Shown here: positions 55,510 to 64,000 of the stretch, one piece after another
How positions within the stretch are numbered: the stretch's first letter is position 1
Layout: every line of letters starts with the position of its first letter
From: Linderina pennispora
Taxonomy: Eukaryota; Kickxellomycota; Kickxellomycetes; Kickxellales; Kickxellaceae
Direction of reading: 5' to 3'
NCBI RefSeq assembly: GCF_002104995.1
Contig: NW_024468253.1
Span: 372,001-436,000, forward strand
DNA: 64,000 nt
Position numbers and translations under genes: made by a program
Notes under the pieces: model-generated
Seen by the model: only the letters and a program-made list of their open reading frames with translations
Told to the model about the DNA's origin: nothing
Databases searched by the model: none

Positions 55510-56451
55510 TTAAGTATGTGCAGACAAGACCTTCAGCGACGCAATCGCCGAAATGTCGTATTTTGTTGACTCGTCAAGCTCACCGCTGCTCTCTGCATTA
55601 ACAAGCAGTTGATTGCGCCGGCGTTTGGTTCCGCTCCGCTTTGAGCCCATTGAGCGATCAGCGAAATCCCTCAATGTAGAGATAGAGATCGTTCCGTACG
55701 CCTTCCCTGTGACCTGGCCGATCCTGTAGTCGCTGATAACTGGAGCCATATCGGCAGAGAGCTCCGCAACCATAAAAGCGACTGTGTCTCCGACATTGAC
55801 CTTGGAGGTTGGTGTTTCAGCCAGCGCCTCGAGCTGTGCGGTCGTGTAGGATGCGATTTCGCCAGCACGTACAAGTGGCTGCGGCGTAGGAGGATCAGCA
55901 TCGGATGAACTGTCTGAACTGGACTCAGCCTCTTCACTAGCAGGCCGCTGTCCTAAAACCGCATACGACTGCTCGACAGGGAACATGCTCTTAAACGGGT
56001 TGGGTTTCCTACGCTTAGCAATCGCCGGATCACCGTGCTCAACGCTGCTGATTGTAACCTGGCGGGGCCCTGGATTCACAGAACTACAGGCCGAGATCCC
56101 TGCGTGCTTCGCCTGCTCGTCCATGCTGGCTTCTGACGAGCTGGCTAGTGCCAAGGTTCCCTGTGGCTGTGTATCGGTATACACCCCAGCCTCGCAGTTG
56201 CTGGCCAAGTGGACGCTGACCAGATCCATGTGCGTAAGCAGATCAGAAACTTCATCCTGGTCCATCAGCTCATAACCGTCCTTGAGAACGACGATAGGTT
56301 CGGTGGCTATCTTTTTGAGTCGGCTGCACAGTTCATCCTTCATGTGCCTGACGTCTGGTGATTTGCAAACAAACAGGAACCGACGCTCTGGCAAAGGTGG
56401 CGCAAGATGGATGCGTAGGACTGTGGATACAGACTGGGTGTGCTTGCTCAT
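55510..56451 (-). CDS. Coilin-like protein
   Basis: Coilin is the scaffold protein of Cajal bodies, sites of snRNP maturation. The start is ATG 56451 (MSKHTQSVS). The N-terminal 80 residues form a ubiquitin-like coilin-type domain (LRIHLAPPLPERRFLF, then DGYELMDQDEVSDLL). An Arg/Lys/Ser-rich disordered linker follows. A C-terminal tudor-like domain has VGDTVAFMVAELSADMAP and SDYRIGQVTG, which resemble the coilin tudor block. The tail is basic (GTKRRRNQ). 313 residues, one frame. Coilin is absent from budding yeast and poorly known in fungi, so this call rests on domain order and motif style; a comparison to S. pombe Mug174 would test it. Confidence 0.68.
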   Translation of the reverse strand: MSKHTQSVSTVLRIHLAPPLPERRFLFVCKSPDVRHMKDELCSRLKKIATEPIVVLKDGYELMDQDEVSDLLTHMDLVSVHLASNCEAGVYTDTQPQGTLALASSSEASMDEQAKHAGISACSSVNPGPRQVTISSVEHGDPAIAKRRKPNPFKSMFPVEQSYAVLGQRPASEEAESSSDSSSDADPPTPQPLVRAGEIASYTTAQLEALAETPTSKVNVGDTVAFMVAELSADMAPVISDYRIGQVTGKAYGTISISTLRDFADRSMGSKRSGTKRRRNQLLVNAESSGELDESTKYDISAIASLKVLSAHT

Positions 56452-56595
56452 CGACAAGAGAAGGGTAAGTGGGGTGGAAGGTAAATGGCTTAACTTGCGC
56501 TTGGGTGTGGAGAAACATGCATTTTTCAGAGCAACCAACGCTTTTTAAGCTTGTTGAACTGTATGGTCGAATAAAAGTATGGTATTGAAACAAAC

Positions 56596-56970
56596 TCAGC
56601 TATATGTCTGGTTCACGTAAACTGTAAGTTTATCTTCGTCTTTCATTAAATATTTGATGCGAGAGCTGTCCAGTAGGTCATACCCATTAAGCTTTATCCG
56701 TAGAGGCATGGCACCGATCTCCGACAAAAGCTGTTGTCGGATGTCCTCCTTCATGTTACCAACTGTATGCTGGGTATTAATGTAGATGATATCAATGTAC
56801 TTCTTGGGCTCAGTAATTTTCCCTTGGTGGTTGATCTTCGTAGGAATAACGATATTTAGGTAGAGCTTGAGATACGGAGGAGGTATCAGCGTGTCAGAGA
56901 GCATACGAATAACAACTGCACCAACCACGAGAGCAATGGTGACAAACGAAACGAGGTTAATAAAACCCAT
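56596..56970 (-). CDS. Membrane-anchored ubiquitin-like (coilin-N-like) mini-protein, copy A
   Basis: 124 residues from ATG 56970 (the frame opens further upstream but without an ATG). One membrane segment at about residues 4-24 (NLVSFVTIALVVGAVVI), then a single ubiquitin-like domain of about 75 residues ending near the C terminus. Its C-terminal half, MPLRIKLNGYDLLDSS and DEDKLTVYV, has the same order and spacing as the coilin-like neighbour's IVVLKDGYELMDQDE and DLVSVHL. No Gly-Gly at the end, so it cannot be conjugated like ubiquitin. First of three tandem copies, same strand as the coilin-like gene and 145 bp upstream of it. Confidence 0.72.
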   Translation of the reverse strand: MGFINLVSFVTIALVVGAVVIRMLSDTLIPPPYLKLYLNIVIPTKINHQGKITEPKKYIDIIYINTQHTVGNMKEDIRQQLLSEIGAMPLRIKLNGYDLLDSSRIKYLMKDEDKLTVYVNQTYS

Positions 56971-57049
56971 AATGGACAAGGTATGGAAAGTCGAGTCAAT
57001 TGGTGCGGAAAGTAGAGGAGAGACAGGTCTAACTGTTGCCAATACTGTC

Positions 57050-58160
57050 GTCTGGTCTTGTATGAGGAAATCAGCACATCAGGGGAATGTGAATCCTGAA
57101 ATGTGGAAATAATCGTCTGGACTGTACTTGGCACGCTCTGTATGGCTGTTTCCCAAGACACTCGGTTTCTATTTCCTGATGCCATGACGGCAGAATTTCT
57201 GGTTAGACAAGTGATAAGGGGTAAAGGGGTATGTATTTGCTGTTCTAGCGATAACTGATGTGAAAAAGAAATCTAAGCAGCAGCTATCCCTGGAGAGAGC
57301 ATATATTCGGAATCCTTAATTACGCTGTATCACCTTACTCAGCTGATGACTCTCCAGAATAAACTTCTTAGGCCTGATGACTGATGTTTGTCTAGAGAAA
57401 CTGCAAGCCTGTCGCCATTCCTCAGGATATCCTTTACTTGGGAGCTGTCCAGTAGCTCGTAGCCATCGAGCTTAATCCGAATCGGCAAGGTGCCAGTCCC
57501 AGGAGGCAATTGTTTAAAAATGTCCTTCTTCATCTCGCCGATTGTAACTTTGGTATTCACGTACAATAGGGAGATATCATCTCTGTCAGGAGCGGTAATT
57601 GTGAGGAAGAGCCTGAACTTTGGCGCCCTCTCCTTGGTTACAGTGTGAATAAGCCAAATGACAAAAAGGATTGGGCCTAGGGGAGTAGAAACGAGAAAAA
57701 TGAAAATAACGACAAAAATAAAGGGAATAACGCATATAATTTCTCCAACCTGCTCGAGGAAATGCATGTTGTAATTCGAACGTTTGGAGCAGAATAGATA
57801 GGCTTGAAAAGTAGAGGAGAGGAGGGTTCAGTTGTTGTCAGCACCTTTAGCAGTCCTTGTCAATATAAAGAAATCAGTGCATTCAGGGCATGCGAATCCT
57901 TATATGGAAAACACTTTCTAGACTGTACTTGGCACGCTCTGTATGGCTGTTTCCTGGCATGCTCAATATCCGTTCACTGGCATTATGACAGCAAAAGTGC
58001 GAGCTAGGTGAATGATAAGAGGCAAGAGGTATGTATTTGCTGTTCTGGCGATAGCTGATACGAAAAGAAATCTAAGCGGCAGCTGTCTCTTGAAGGAGCA
58101 TATACTCTCTTGATTGCATTATGTTGCCCTACTGCTCTGAAGACTCTCCAGGATAAACAT
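57050..58160. repeat. Tandem segmental duplication with about 800 bp period
   Basis: Sequence upstream of copy A (about 57050-57363) is repeated upstream of copy B (about 57851-58160). An exact shared block, ggcacgctctgtatggctgt, occurs at 57130 and 57931, and the stretch around gtatttgctgttct is shared with a few changes. The unit therefore includes each gene's promoter and the 3' end of the next copy. Copies A and B carry full frames; copy C is damaged. Confidence 0.85.
57339..57767 (-). CDS. Membrane-anchored ubiquitin-like (coilin-N-like) mini-protein, copy B
   Basis: 142 residues, one frame, start MHFLEQVG. Two hydrophobic segments near residues 10-45 (ICVIPFIFVVIFIFLV and LGPILFVIWLIHTV) may form a hairpin or two helices. 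The ubiquitin-like domain follows with LYVNTKVTIGEMKKDI, LPIRIKLDGYELLDSS and NGDRLAVSLDK. This copy is closer than copy A to the coilin-like GYELMD block and to copy C. A Trp/Arg-rich tail ends it. The soluble domain probably faces the cytosol, but topology is not fixed by the sequence. Confidence 0.72.
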   Translation of the reverse strand: MHFLEQVGEIICVIPFIFVVIFIFLVSTPLGPILFVIWLIHTVTKERAPKFRLFLTITAPDRDDISLLYVNTKVTIGEMKKDIFKQLPPGTGTLPIRIKLDGYELLDSSQVKDILRNGDRLAVSLDKHQSSGLRSLFWRVIS

Positions 58161-58174
58161 ATCATGTTTGATAT

Positions 58175-58541
58175 CTAGGGTTTGCCTAGAAAAACTGCAA
58201 GCTTGTCGCCATTTCTCAGGATATCACACACTTTGGAGCCGTCCAGTAGCTCGTAGCCATCGAGCTTAGTCAGAATCGGCAAGTTGCGAAGCTCTGAGGG
58301 AAGATGGTGCCAGATATATTCTTTAATACCGTTAACCGAATTACCGGTGCTTATAGCAAACATCATTGAGATATCTTCTGTCAGGACAGACTATTCAAGG
58401 AAGGCTCGCCAAAGATCAAGCTCTTTCTCGCAAAAGCATGACATAAACGAAAATAGGTGGCGGAACTAGGAATCATACAAGTATCCAAATCCCAAATACG
58501 AAGCGAGCAACATCTTCAATACCCAGGGAAAGGTTCGCCAT
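58175..58541 (-). pseudogene. Membrane ubiquitin-like mini-protein, copy C, decayed
   Basis: The 3' half is intact and matches copy B (LDGYELLDGSKVCDILRNGDKLAVFLGK without a gap, shown here in two parts: LDGYELLDGSKV and ILRNGDKLAVFLGK). The 5' half from about 58541 keeps an ATG and a hydrophobic stretch but has in-frame stops (after FGIWILV and again further on) and shifted frames, so no full protein can be read. It probably represents the oldest or a released copy of the array. Confidence 0.78.
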
Positions 58542-58699
58542 GTTGTACTCTGGGTATAGCACAAAAAATTCAATGTTGAGAAGAGAGATGGGTCAGCTGC
58601 TGTGCACAGCCTTTTCTATTACGGTGGAGCAAATATATTCAATCTAAAGAGTGCCGCATAGACCGTCTAGTCGATATTGGGCTGTTCCTTTATATGGTT

Positions 58700-58958
58700 T
58701 TAGGCAAAGGTCTTCTCGAGGTGCTCCATGGCCCAGGGAACTACAAAGGAAGGGAATTGGTGACAGTGTCAGTATATGCGCGGGCTGCTGCGAATTCATG
58801 CGCTACGCAATAGAGCTCCTCTGCTTTCGATCCGGCAGCGACTTACCCAACCGCAGAACAGCGACGAGGCCGACGAACGACATGATGCCCTTGTTAGCCT
58901 CGCGGCGCATGAGAGCCTGCTGCTCAGGGGTGATTTCGGGGGCGCCGGGCATAAACAT
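58700..58958 (-). CDS. TOM5: Mitochondrial import receptor subunit Tom5, two exons
   Basis: Small tail-anchored subunit of the TOM complex in the mitochondrial outer membrane. Exon 1 is 58958-58847 (MFMPGAPEITPEQQA, then a hydrophobic GIMSFVGLVAVLRL). A 106 bp intron spans 58846-58741 (GTAAGT to TTGTAG) and splits a Val codon. Exon 2 is 58740-58700 and gives PWAMEHLEKTFA and a stop. The 50-residue product has the Tom5 shape: charged start, one membrane helix, Pro-x-hydrophobic exit and a short Lys/Phe end, comparable to animal Tomm5 (LRVTPFILKKLDS). It is divergent from RAD23. Confidence 0.85.
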
Positions 58959-59100
58959 TGTGATGAGCGAATTGAATTGGAGTTGGAGGAATCGAGAAAG
59001 CTTGCGAGAGAGACGGAAGAGAGTCGCGCTCTGATCGCTTCCGCGGCTAGTGCGCCCAAGAAAAATTATGATAATGTGGTGAACCAGCCCAAAACGGCGC

Positions 59101-59136
59101 GTCACTTTTGCCCGTCACTTTTGCCCGTCACTTTGC
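59101..59136. repeat. Three 13 bp direct repeats in the TOM5-RAD23 promoter
   Basis: gtcacttttgccc occurs twice in a row, followed by a partial third copy (gtcactttg). It lies midway between the divergent TOM5 and RAD23 starts. Read on the minus strand each unit contains GGGCAAAAGTGAC, which partly resembles the proteasome-gene element GGTGGCAAA. Likely a cluster of binding sites for one regulator. Confidence 0.6.
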
Positions 59137-59271
59137 TGGCTATGCATGAATTTTTTTCTTGCCAAAGTGCACCAGCAACGCGTACGTCAGAATTCTTCTC
59201 TCTACTTCGACTTCACTATCCATTTAATCGGCACGAGCATTTCTTTGTCCAGTTGTTATTCATAACGAGCA

Positions 59272-60525
59272 ATGAAGATTACACTCAAGACGCTGCAGCA
59301 GAAGGCAATCCAAATCGATGTCGAGGAGGCAGACACGATTCTCGACGTCAAGAACAAGGTCGAGGCAGAGCATGGCTTCCCAGCCTCCACGCAGAAGCTC
59401 ATTTTCGCCGGTAAAATTCTGACGGACACGCAGACGGTCGGCGAGATTAAGATTACCGAGAAGGACTTTATGGTGATGATGACGGTCAAGCCCAAGCCGG
59501 GTACCAAGCCCAAGGCTGCAGAGCCAGCGCCGCAGTCGGGTACCAGCACACCGGCACCGGCAGCCCAGCAGCAGCAGCCTCCGGCGGCCCCTATCGCACA
59601 GCGGACAGCCACACCCAGCGGTGTGCCACAGACCCCATCCCCGGCTTCACGCACAGCTCCTGTGGCTGCCGCTCCAGAGACACCAGCTGGCGACAGCGCA
59701 CAGCAGCACCCAGTGGGCATGGGCGGCTCGTTTTTGAGCGGCGAGCAGTACGAGACGGCTATTGCGAACATGGTCGAGATGGGCTACCCGCGTGAGCAGT
59801 GTGTAACAGCTATGCGGGCCAGCTTCAACAACCCGGATCGCGCGGTCGAGTATCTGCTGATGGGCATTCCAGAGGCTGCACTTCAGATGGCTGATGCTCA
59901 GGATGCCCGGCGTGCGGAGGCCGCTGCTGCGGGTGCTGCACCGAGCGGCGATGCTGCTCCGGCTAGCGAGGAGTCGGCGCAAGAGGCACAGCCCGCAGCA
60001 GCCCCTACCTCGAACTCTGCCCGGGCTGCCAACCTGTTCGAGCAGGCAGCGGCGACAAGGACAGCACAGGGCCAGTTCCAGCATGGCGCCGGCGGGGCCA
60101 GTGAGTTGGCTGCCCTGCGCAACACGCCGCAGTTCCGGCAGCTCCAGCAGATCGTGGCCGAGAACCCGCAGATGCTGCAGCCGGTTCTGCAGGAGCTGGC
60201 GCAGCAGCAGCCGCAGCTTGTCCAGCTGATTGCCAACCACGAGGAGGAGTTCCTGCAGATGCTGCTGGAGGGCCTTTCCCAGGAGCAGGTCATGGCTGCG
60301 GTCCATGCTGGCGGTCTGGCTGTCGAAGGCGGTGAGGGCATGGACGAGGGGGACGACCAGCAGCAGTACATCCGGATCACGCCTGAGGAGAAGGCGGCCA
60401 TTGACCGCCTGGTCGCACTCGGCTTCCCGCGCGAGCTGGCCATCCAGGCATACTTTGCCTGCGACAAGAACGAGGAACTGGCAGCCAACTTTTTGTTTGA
60501 CCACGGCCATGAGGATATGGACTAA
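59272..60525 (+). CDS. RAD23: Ubiquitin receptor Rad23
   Basis: Carries ubiquitinated cargo to the proteasome and stabilises Rad4/XPC in nucleotide excision repair. 417 residues in one frame. The N-terminal ubiquitin-like domain reads [19 protein letters not shown] with [10 protein letters not shown] (1-75). A Pro/Ala/Thr/Gln-rich linker follows. UBA1 starts [17 protein letters not shown] (about 160-200). The XPC-binding domain reads [18 protein letters not shown] (about 280-340). UBA2 comes at the end with [15 protein letters not shown]. It is divergent from TOM5 with a repeated promoter element between them. Confidence 0.95.
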   Translation: MKITLKTLQQKAIQIDVEEADTILDVKNKVEAEHGFPASTQKLIFAGKILTDTQTVGEIKITEKDFMVMMTVKPKPGTKPKAAEPAPQSGTSTPAPAAQQQQPPAAPIAQRTATPSGVPQTPSPASRTAPVAAAPETPAGDSAQQHPVGMGGSFLSGEQYETAIANMVEMGYPREQCVTAMRASFNNPDRAVEYLLMGIPEAALQMADAQDARRAEAAAAGAAPSGDAAPASEESAQEAQPAAAPTSNSARAANLFEQAAATRTAQGQFQHGAGGASELAALRNTPQFRQLQQIVAENPQMLQPVLQELAQQQPQLVQLIANHEEEFLQMLLEGLSQEQVMAAVHAGGLAVEGGEGMDEGDDQQQYIRITPEEKAAIDRLVALGFPRELAIQAYFACDKNEELAANFLFDHGHEDMD

Positions 60526-61560
60526 TTTTTATACCTTGAGGCTTCAGTTTAAAACCTTCTACGGCAACCACACATGCCAATGGAGTCTGAGGCAGCATCT
60601 CTTGTTCAGCACATTCAATCTATTATTTAAACGGTATCTACTCATCTCAAGTGTGTAGGCATCAGGGGCCAGCTGCTGCTACAGGGGTCGGCGATGGTGC
60701 ATCTAGCACAGCGTGAGGAACATCATAGCATGTGCATATAGATTCTGAGGGCAGGTGCGTCAGCCATCTCGTCAAGGGCTTCATAGAACAGCCGGGATAG
60801 AGGAAGAACAAGTCGAGCACTGGTGTTTCCGCGAGCCTCCCGCATTGCGGGGTGTATTTTGCCACCAACGCGTACCTGCGACAAAATTCAGTCTGTGTTG
60901 TGTCCAGATGTTACGCCGAGGTGCATGTAGGCTCCATGGTAAAAGAAAAACGCAATGAAAGGGTGCCGAGTAGCATGGCGGTGTGTGTGTTCAATAAGAG
61001 GTGAGGATGCAAGCACCATATGCGATGGCAGCACACGGCATTGTGGTCAGTGTGTTGCATATTGTCCAGCGTGGATGTGAGTGGCACCCTTCTGGACTAC
61101 AAGCCATCCGGATCAGCAATGGCGCAGCACATCCTGGCAGTGGCGGGCTCTGGGCTGGCAGCCGGGAAACATACTTGGCCCATGGACCCGGTGACGGGAT
61201 TAGTAATCTGTCTGGCGCGGGTCATGGTGCCGAGCCTGGCACATGCTGCGCCCAAGCCCGCTGTGGCGATTTCACCTTGCACTTTACCCGGTTTTTGACG
61301 CCGAGTCCAAAACGGGGTGGCATAAAGATGCCTTTTTGTGGCTATCCGATGCGGAGACCCGAGCCATTTTTACAGGCCAGTTCCCGTTGCAGCCAGTTTT
61401 TTGCTCTCTGCTTGCTCTCATCCTTCCTTTGCAAAAACAATTTTAAACATTCCCCTTCTGCATCCTGCGTTCTGCCTTGGCTCCAGTCCAATTTCCACAC
61501 CTCATTAATTATTATTCACTGCTCTTCATAAAGCAAACCCCTCGTGACAGAAAGAAACGA
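60526..61560. other. Intergenic, one faint minus-strand reading
   Basis: About 1.03 kb. On the minus strand near 60905-60735 a reading of about 55 codons (RLFYEALDEMADAPALR) looks protein-like and could be an exon of a small unrecognised gene; no splice partner was found. The right end is the promoter of the PBS2-like kinase with a CT-rich leader. Confidence 0.3.
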
Positions 61561-63131
61561 ATGCCGCGTCCCAAACCAAACCTGAACCTGAGCCAAATGG
61601 GCTTCTCAATAGGCCCTCCCTCAAACACACCGCCAGTGCAGCAGGCACCTAGCATGTCTGGCAACATGAACGGCAGTGCCAGCAGCAGCGCCAGCAACGG
61701 GATAGTACGGCCATCGCTCTCAATGCGCGGGAAGAAGAAGGGCCCTGGGCAGCTGGGCATGTCGTCGCACTCGCCGTTTGCAGCGTTCGCGGACTACGTC
61801 GACCCGACTGGAAACTTGAACTTTGAAGGGAAGGCAGTGATCGGGGCGACCGGCGTAAACTTCACGGGCGGCAAAAGCTACGCGGTTTCGATGGCAGACA
61901 TGAACGTGCTGGATGTGCTGGGCCGCGGACAGTACGGTGTCGTGCACAGGGTGTTCCACACAAAGACCAATGTGGTGATGGCGCTGAAGGAGATCCGGCT
62001 TGAGCTCAACCAGCGGGCGCTGAGGCAGATCATCATGGAGCTGGAGGTGCTGCACAAGGCACGGTCGTCGTACATTGTGGACTTTTACGGCGCGTTCTTT
62101 ATCGAGTCCAGCGTGTACTACTGCATGGAGTACATGGACTATGGTTCGCTTGACCGCCTGTATCCAGCCGGTGCGCCCGAGGGCGTGCTGGCCAACATCA
62201 CGTTGTCGGTAAGTCTCTGCCCTAGCTGCACACATGTCACTGGGCAGCACGTAGCCATCGATGGCAGGCGAGACAAGGAGCAGCGCTATGCGTGTGAATC
62301 TGTTGCACATTGACTGATCTCCTCTCCCATTCCATAGGTTGTCAAGGGACTGCGGTTCCTGAAGGACCAGCTCAACATCATCCACCGAGGTAAGATATGC
62401 AGCGATAGATGGCATAAAGCGTTGGCGGCATTTGTCTCTCCACGGGGAAATGCAGCTCCTCTCCCGCTTATTAGCGATCGCCATGCCAGGGGCATATTAA
62501 ACTAGCACCCCATGCATGCGCAGGACATTGCAGCGACAGATCGCCAGCAGCTGCTATGCTTGCAATATTTTTGTTGGTGTTGCACATGCTCAGCCCATCT
62601 TTACCCAACAATGTAGACGTCAAGCCGACTAATATTCTCGTGAACAAGAAGGGCGAGGTGAAGCTGTGCGACTTTGGGGTGTCTGGCGAGCTCAACCAGT
62701 CGCTGGCGCGCACGCATGTCGGCTGCCAGAGCTACATGGCGCCGGAGCGGATCACAGGCACTGGCGGGCCTGACGGCTACACGATCCAGTCGGACGTGTG
62801 GTCGCTGGGGCTCACAATAATCGAGACAGCCACGGGCGGGTATCCGTACGGCACCAACGGATTCGACGGCGTGTTTGCGCAGATCAGCGCCATTGTCCAC
62901 GGCGACCCGCCTGTGCTGCCCAGCGACCGGTACTCGGCAAATGCGTGTGACTTTGTGGCAAGGTGTCTTGTCAAGAAGCAGGACGCGCGTCCCACATACC
63001 ACGAGCTGCTGCAGCACCCGTGGATGATCGAGGCCGAGTCCGCCAATGTTGATATGGAGGACTGGGCTCTGCGAGCGCACCAGCTGGCGCTGCGGCGCAA
63101 GGAATCTGCGGCAGCACAGCTGGCCGAGTAG
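61561..63131 (+). CDS. PBS2: MAP kinase kinase of the Pbs2/Wis1 type, three exons
   Basis: Dual-specificity kinase that activates the Hog1/Sty1 stress MAPK. Exons are 61561-62208, 62338-62389 and 62617-63131, with introns of 129 bp and 227 bp (GTAAGT-ATAG and GTAAGA-GTAG). The splices rejoin the catalytic loop exactly: IIHR then DVKPTN. The Gly-rich loop GRGQYGVVHRV, the Lys in MALKEI, HRDVKPTN, DFG in LCDFGVSG and the activation loop LARTHVGCQSYMAPE match Pbs2, including the Ser/Thr phosphorylation pair. 404 residues. The N terminus is much shorter than yeast Pbs2's and lacks its long docking region. Confidence 0.93.
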
Positions 63132-63276
63132 CTGTGTTGATCCATGCTGAGGCTGGATACGTTAATGCATCAGGCTAATAAAAGGCTGCTTTGTTGCAAT
63201 AATCATGTGTAGCTGAGAAGTGGCGTGGTAATGTATTAGTGATGGATGGCATATATAGTGAGGTGTCGTGTTCGTT

Positions 63277-64000
63277 CTAGTGGTGCCAGTGGCCAACCGA
63301 CTTGCTGCGGCGGCGCTGGCCCCGTCGCTGGCGCTGGTTGCGCGAGAGGCTCAGGCCAAGGGTTGCGGCTGGCTTCGCATCCAAACCCAGGCTGATCCCG
63401 CCCTTCCCGAACATGCTGGCGTCAAATGCCCCCACGGACTTGCTCTCGGCCAGGGTTACATCGCTCTCTGGGCTCTCACCGACGATGGGGGCCGTCATAG
63501 ATGCCATCCGCGAGTGCAATGTCTGGCGGGCAGACTCACTGCCGGCCAGGTTGACAGGCATGGATCCACGCCCCAGCGACCCCGCAAATGGCGACGCACT
63601 GCGGCCAAGCGAGGCGGTGAAGGGAGATCCGCTGCGGCCTATTGATGGTGGAGGGGTGCCGTTCCTGGTGGGCGCACTCAGCGCGGTTCCAGCAGACATA
63701 GCCGGGAGCTTGAGCGATTCGAGCAGCTCTTCGGTCGTTAGCGCCTGCGAGTCCAAGACAATAGAGCCCGGCCGTGACGCCGTGCGGCGTGGGCTACTGG
63801 GCGGCCAGTGAACAGTACTGGACTTGGTTGGGGTCTCGGGCTTGCTGGCATCGGCTGTGTGCCGACCGCCTGGCGACTGCCAGGTATTGAAGCCGCTGGA
63901 GCGCGCAGCGAATGTGCCAAACAGGTCGATGCGCTGGCGGGTCGAGGTCGCAGTGGTTGGGGTCACGACGGTCGGCGATGACTCGAAGAACTTGTCGGCG
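63277..64000 (-). CDS. Unknown Ser/Pro-rich protein, truncated by the window edge
   Basis: C-terminal part of a gene that continues past 64000. The frame stays open to the edge. Composition is Ser/Thr/Pro/Gly-rich with a short repeated motif (GRSGSPFTASLGRSASPFAG), an ordered stretch (LTTEELLESLKLP) and a very basic C terminus (RNQRQRRGQRRRSK). It looks like a disordered, probably phosphorylated protein. No family is recognised. It converges on the PBS2-like gene about 145 bp away. Confidence 0.6.
   Translation of the reverse strand, partial: ADKFFESSPTVVTPTTATSTRQRIDLFGTFAARSSGFNTWQSPGGRHTADASKPETPTKSSTVHWPPSSPRRTASRPGSIVLDSQALTTEELLESLKLPAMSAGTALSAPTRNGTPPPSIGRSGSPFTASLGRSASPFAGSLGRGSMPVNLAGSESARQTLHSRMASMTAPIVGESPESDVTLAESKSVGAFDASMFGKGGISLGLDAKPAATLGLSLSRNQRQRRGQRRRSKSVGHWHH

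Noticed and set aside
1-64000. tRNA genes, rRNA, CRISPR arrays and intact transposons
   Set aside because: I scanned for box B-like tRNA motifs, regular short repeats with spacers, and transposase or reverse transcriptase motifs and saw none; a tRNAscan and repeat search would be decisive.

Overview
The window is nuclear DNA from a fungus. It carries spliced genes with short GT-AG introns (54 to 227 bp), a full set of fungal housekeeping genes (lanosterol synthase, Rat1 nuclease, Golgi apyrase, Rag GTPase, Hos2-type deacetylase, Rad23, a Pbs2-type MAPKK, Tom5), a CRH cell-wall transglycosylase and CFEM-like GPI proteins. Divergent F-box-like proteins, a FunK1 kinase and pyridoxal-phosphate synthase sit among them. 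My best inference is an early-diverging zoopagomycete of the Kickxellales type (Coemansia or Linderina); this rests on gene style, not on a search.

Layout: 0.5-6 kb holds ERG7 (minus) and RAT1 (plus), divergent. 6.5-7.5 kb is PDX1/SNZ. 8-12 kb holds two secreted Cys-containing proteins. 12.3-14.2 kb is an unknown gene. 15.2-21.5 kb holds an MFS carrier, the apyrase YND1 and a TDT/Ssu1-type carrier. 22-24 kb holds a decayed and an intact UbiE-like methyltransferase. 25.4-28.5 kb is GTR1 then COY1/CASP. 28.5-36.5 kb holds an unknown disordered protein, a second CFEM-like GPI protein, HOS2, an F-box-like gene, a small unknown gene and CRH. 38.4-41.3 kb is a FunK1 kinase. 41.6-42.5 kb is F-box debris arranged as a palindrome. 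43.6-46.8 kb is a BED zinc finger joined in frame to NIF3. 48.4-53.8 kb is TUG/UBX4 followed by a dead and a live copy of one MFS gene. 53.9-64 kb holds TBCE, a coilin homologue, three tandem copies of a small membrane-anchored ubiquitin-like protein (one dead), TOM5, RAD23, a PBS2-like MAPKK and an edge-truncated gene.

Two patterns matter. First, at 55.5-58.5 kb a coilin-type gene lies next to a tandem array of mini-proteins whose only soluble domain resembles the coilin N-terminal domain, placed behind membrane anchors; this is the best candidate for something undescribed. Second, many otherwise well conserved genes at 0.5-21 kb and 35-41 kb are interrupted by single extra bases, nearly all removable from a doubled base, while 22-35 kb and 43-64 kb are clean. 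I read this as uneven consensus quality, not biology. Frame-broken genes are therefore annotated as genes with their frame breaks listed.
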